Source: CAZSBB01 sp964605235
GTDB lineage: Bacteria > Planctomycetota > Phycisphaerae > Phycisphaerales > Phycisphaeraceae
Reading direction: 5' to 3'
Assembly (NCBI GenBank): GCA_964605235.1
Contig: CAZSBB010000005.1
Coordinates: forward strand, 1-64,000
Length of the DNA stretch: 64,000 bases
Shown: positions 62,404 to 64,000 of the stretch, one piece after another
Numbering within the stretch: the stretch's first letter is position 1
Layout of the letters: each line of letters opens with the position of its first letter
Notes under the pieces: model-generated
The model's input: only the letters and a program-made list of their open reading frames with translations
Databases searched by the model: none
What the model was told of the DNA's origin: nothing
Position numbers and translations under genes: made by a program

Positions 62404-63690
62404 CTAGCGCTGCAGCGCCGCGATGAAGCGTTGCTCGATGCCCGGCTGGTAGGAGCCGCTGCAGACCAGGTCGATCCAGCCGTCGGCTTCGTAGCCGCCG
62501 CGCTGCAGTTCGTGCGTGTCCGGCACGTAGGTGGCGCAGCCGTTGGTGTAGCCCAGCACCAGCACAGTGGCGGGCTGCAGGGCGTGGCGGAGCGCCCGCG
62601 CCAGGCCCACCAGCAGTTCGCAGTTGCTGGTGACGAAGACCACCTGCTCATTGAGCCAGAGGGTTTGCACATCCAGGGCGATGTGGGTGGGAATGGCACC
62701 GCCGGCGGCGAGCTGTTCGAGTGCGACCCGGGCATACTTGCGCAGCAATGGGGTTGGGGATTGCAGCAGCGGCCCGATGGCGTCGGGGGTGGTGTACCGG
62801 GGTTCGCAGGGCAGCTCGACGCGTTGCGTTGAGCCGTGGAAGCGCAGGTTCTGGAGTTCAACCAGCGCACTGTCAAGCGTGCGGCAGGTCTCATGGCAGA
62901 GCTGCCGGCCGATGGTCGGCAGTTCATCATGCGGCATGATGCGCCAACGGGTTCCGTCGGCGACCTGGCGCGGGCGCATGTCGCCCCCGGCGCCCTGCAG
63001 GAAAATCGGGGTCACTGCTTCGCCCAGCTCCGCGCGCATCGCCTGACGCCAGGCGCCCACAAAGTCAGCGGTGATCCGCCGTTGGGCGCCGGTCGCCACG
63101 GGATGGCAGGACAAGCGCGTCAGCACGGCCGCCAGCGCGCCGGCCGCGTCGCGGAGCGCCAGCACATGCAGTTGGTCGTCCACTTCGCCGTGGGGATTGG
63201 GCGCCAGCTCGATCCGGCCGTTCACTTCCAGCCGGCGGTTCATCGGCACCGCGCTGCGGCCGACGCCATGCCAGAGTGATCCGGGCGCGAGGCGCTGGGC
63301 GGCTTCCTGTACGGTCGCCGTGATTCGCAGTTCCAGCCAGTTGGCATATTGCTCCATGAGCGCCAGATCGGCGGTGCTCCAGTTCCAGCAGATGGAGGGG
63401 TCGGGAATCGCCGGCCCGCCGTGGGTGTGCGAGGCATTGATCATGACCTGATCGACCGGACAGCCGGCGGCGCGCGCCACCTGCGCCAACCAGTGCTGGC
63501 GTCGATCCCGCGGAATCTCCACGAGGTCTGCCGCCAGGAGCGCCAGCCGCTGGGCGCCATCGTCCAGGATCACCACGGACAGGGACAGCGGGTCGTGCAC
63601 CGCGGTGAAGGGCTCGGTGCGGGCTGCGTAGCCACCCATCGGCATCGGGAACGGCGGCGTGATGTCAGCGACGGCGACGCCAAAGCGCAT
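62404..63690 (-). CDS. Neutral-ceramidase-like (alkaline ceramidase N-terminal domain) protein
   Basis: 428 residues from the ATG at 63690, with AAGGAG at seven bases. The N-terminal domain reads VAVADITPPFPMPMGGYAAR, then VMINASHTHGGPA (zinc His pair), LSCHPVA and FLQGAGGDMRPR, as in neutral/alkaline non-lysosomal ceramidases. The C-terminal immunoglobulin-like domain of eukaryotic enzymes is absent. No signal peptide. Planctomycetes carry many of these with unknown amidase substrates; ceramide is not assumed. Confidence 0.85.
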   Translation of the reverse strand: MRFGVAVADITPPFPMPMGGYAARTEPFTAVHDPLSLSVVILDDGAQRLALLAADLVEIPRDRRQHWLAQVARAAGCPVDQVMINASHTHGGPAIPDPSICWNWSTADLALMEQYANWLELRITATVQEAAQRLAPGSLWHGVGRSAVPMNRRLEVNGRIELAPNPHGEVDDQLHVLALRDAAGALAAVLTRLSCHPVATGAQRRITADFVGAWRQAMRAELGEAVTPIFLQGAGGDMRPRQVADGTRWRIMPHDELPTIGRQLCHETCRTLDSALVELQNLRFHGSTQRVELPCEPRYTTPDAIGPLLQSPTPLLRKYARVALEQLAAGGAIPTHIALDVQTLWLNEQVVFVTSNCELLVGLARALRHALQPATVLVLGYTNGCATYVPDTHELQRGGYEADGWIDLVCSGSYQPGIEQRFIAALQR

Positions 63691-63710
63691 GCGGGCGCTC
63701 CTTAGGAACC

Positions 63711-63860
63711 ATCTCAAAACGCACCACCGAGGCACCGAGGGCACAGAGAGCAAGCCTGAGACGTCAAACCAAACCTCAGGATTTCCCCGCATTCTTGGGG
63801 AGCATTTCTCGGTGCTCTCGGTGGCTCGGTGGTTTCTGCTCTTTGGGGAATAGTTTCTTA
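63711..63860. repeat. Dispersed long inverted repeat, copy 3
   Basis: Arms ACCACCGAGGCACCGAGG... (63723-63748) and the reverse complement at 63808-63833. The borders ATCTCAAAAC and TAGTTTCTTA equal those of the copy at 4009, and the interior also matches (GGATTTyCCCGCATTCT). It lies just upstream of the ceramidase-like gene. Confidence 0.8.
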
Positions 63861-63954
63861 GCGGGCGACGAAGCCTGATGGGGGGCCGGCGAGCAAGCGC
63901 GCACGGCGGGGGCAGGATCCGGAGCGCCCGGACGCTCAAGCGTTCGCGGCGGCA

Positions 63955-63999
63955 TCAGGCAAAACACCACATGGGCGGGTAGTCCTGGTCATAGTGCAC
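63955..63999 (-). CDS. C-terminal end of an unknown protein (rest outside window)
   Basis: Fourteen codons read on the minus strand from the window edge to a TGA (ends YPPMWCFA). Too short to assign; listed because the frame is open to the edge. Confidence 0.3.
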   Translation of the reverse strand: MHYDQDYPPMWCFA

Positions 64000-64000
64000 G

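Overview
The window (64 kb, high GC) looks like a chromosome scaffold from a planctomycete-type bacterium of the PVC group, most plausibly near the Phycisphaerae. This is inference from gene content: solitary prepilin-like proteins with long H-X9-DG type tails, a PVC-type small basic protein, sulfatases and GH172/DUF2961 enzymes, the futalosine menaquinone pathway (MqnE), many LacI/GntR sugar regulators, and short intergenic palindromes of the TTAGCCCCCGGC type. A 10-N gap at 22457-22466 shows the sequence is a scaffold.

Layout. 1-9.7 kb: end of a sulfatase, a GntR/LacI-type regulator divergent from a GH172 enzyme, tRNA-Leu(CAA), an unannotated structured transcript (about 3556-3908, minus) carrying a 15-nt perfect complement of the 16S rRNA 3' end, then housekeeping genes (hydrolase, Fcy1-like cytosine deaminase, aminotransferase, small basic protein, mqnE). 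9.8-21.3 kb: a compact phage-head element with a leaderless CI-like repressor, a divergent HEXXH protein, a fused portal-MuF protein, HK97 protease, major capsid protein and a short tape-measure-like protein. No integrase, large terminase, tail tube or lysis gene is present, and 20-bp imperfect inverted repeats lie at both edges. 21.4-22.7 kb: mraZ, cut off from the rest of its usual cluster by the assembly gap. 22.7-33.4 kb: an HTH/dockerin protein, Nudix hydrolase, rhomboid protease, glycosyltransferase, PhyH oxygenase, a PEPCK-like protein, sulfotransferase, fructose-bisphosphate aldolase and a LacI regulator. 33.4-55.5 kb: carbohydrate and sulfate-ester catabolism (glycosidase-like proteins, prepilin-like proteins, Gfo/Idh/MocA oxidoreductase, sulfatase, LacI regulator), interrupted by a redox pair: a fused Fe-S/NrfD membrane protein and a cytochrome c with about 25 hemes. 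55.6-62.3 kb: an RNA-repair locus of rtcR, Ro60 (rsr), four tandem Y-RNA-like genes, rtcB and rtcA. The window ends with a ceramidase-like protein.

How the genes work together. RtcR (sigma-54 activator with an RNA-end sensing domain) is divergent from a well-formed -24/-12 promoter that should drive rsr, the Y RNA array, rtcB and rtcA. The four RNAs each have closed terminal stems carrying a CGAATG motif and a tRNA-like module built in permuted order (T-arm, closed acceptor, D-arm). This resembles Salmonella rsr-yrlA-rtcBA but with a larger array. The phage-like element looks like a capsid module that has lost, or never had, autonomous mobility and packaging functions. The CAZyme/sulfatase operons are each next to their own regulator with palindromic operators in the divergent intergenic regions.
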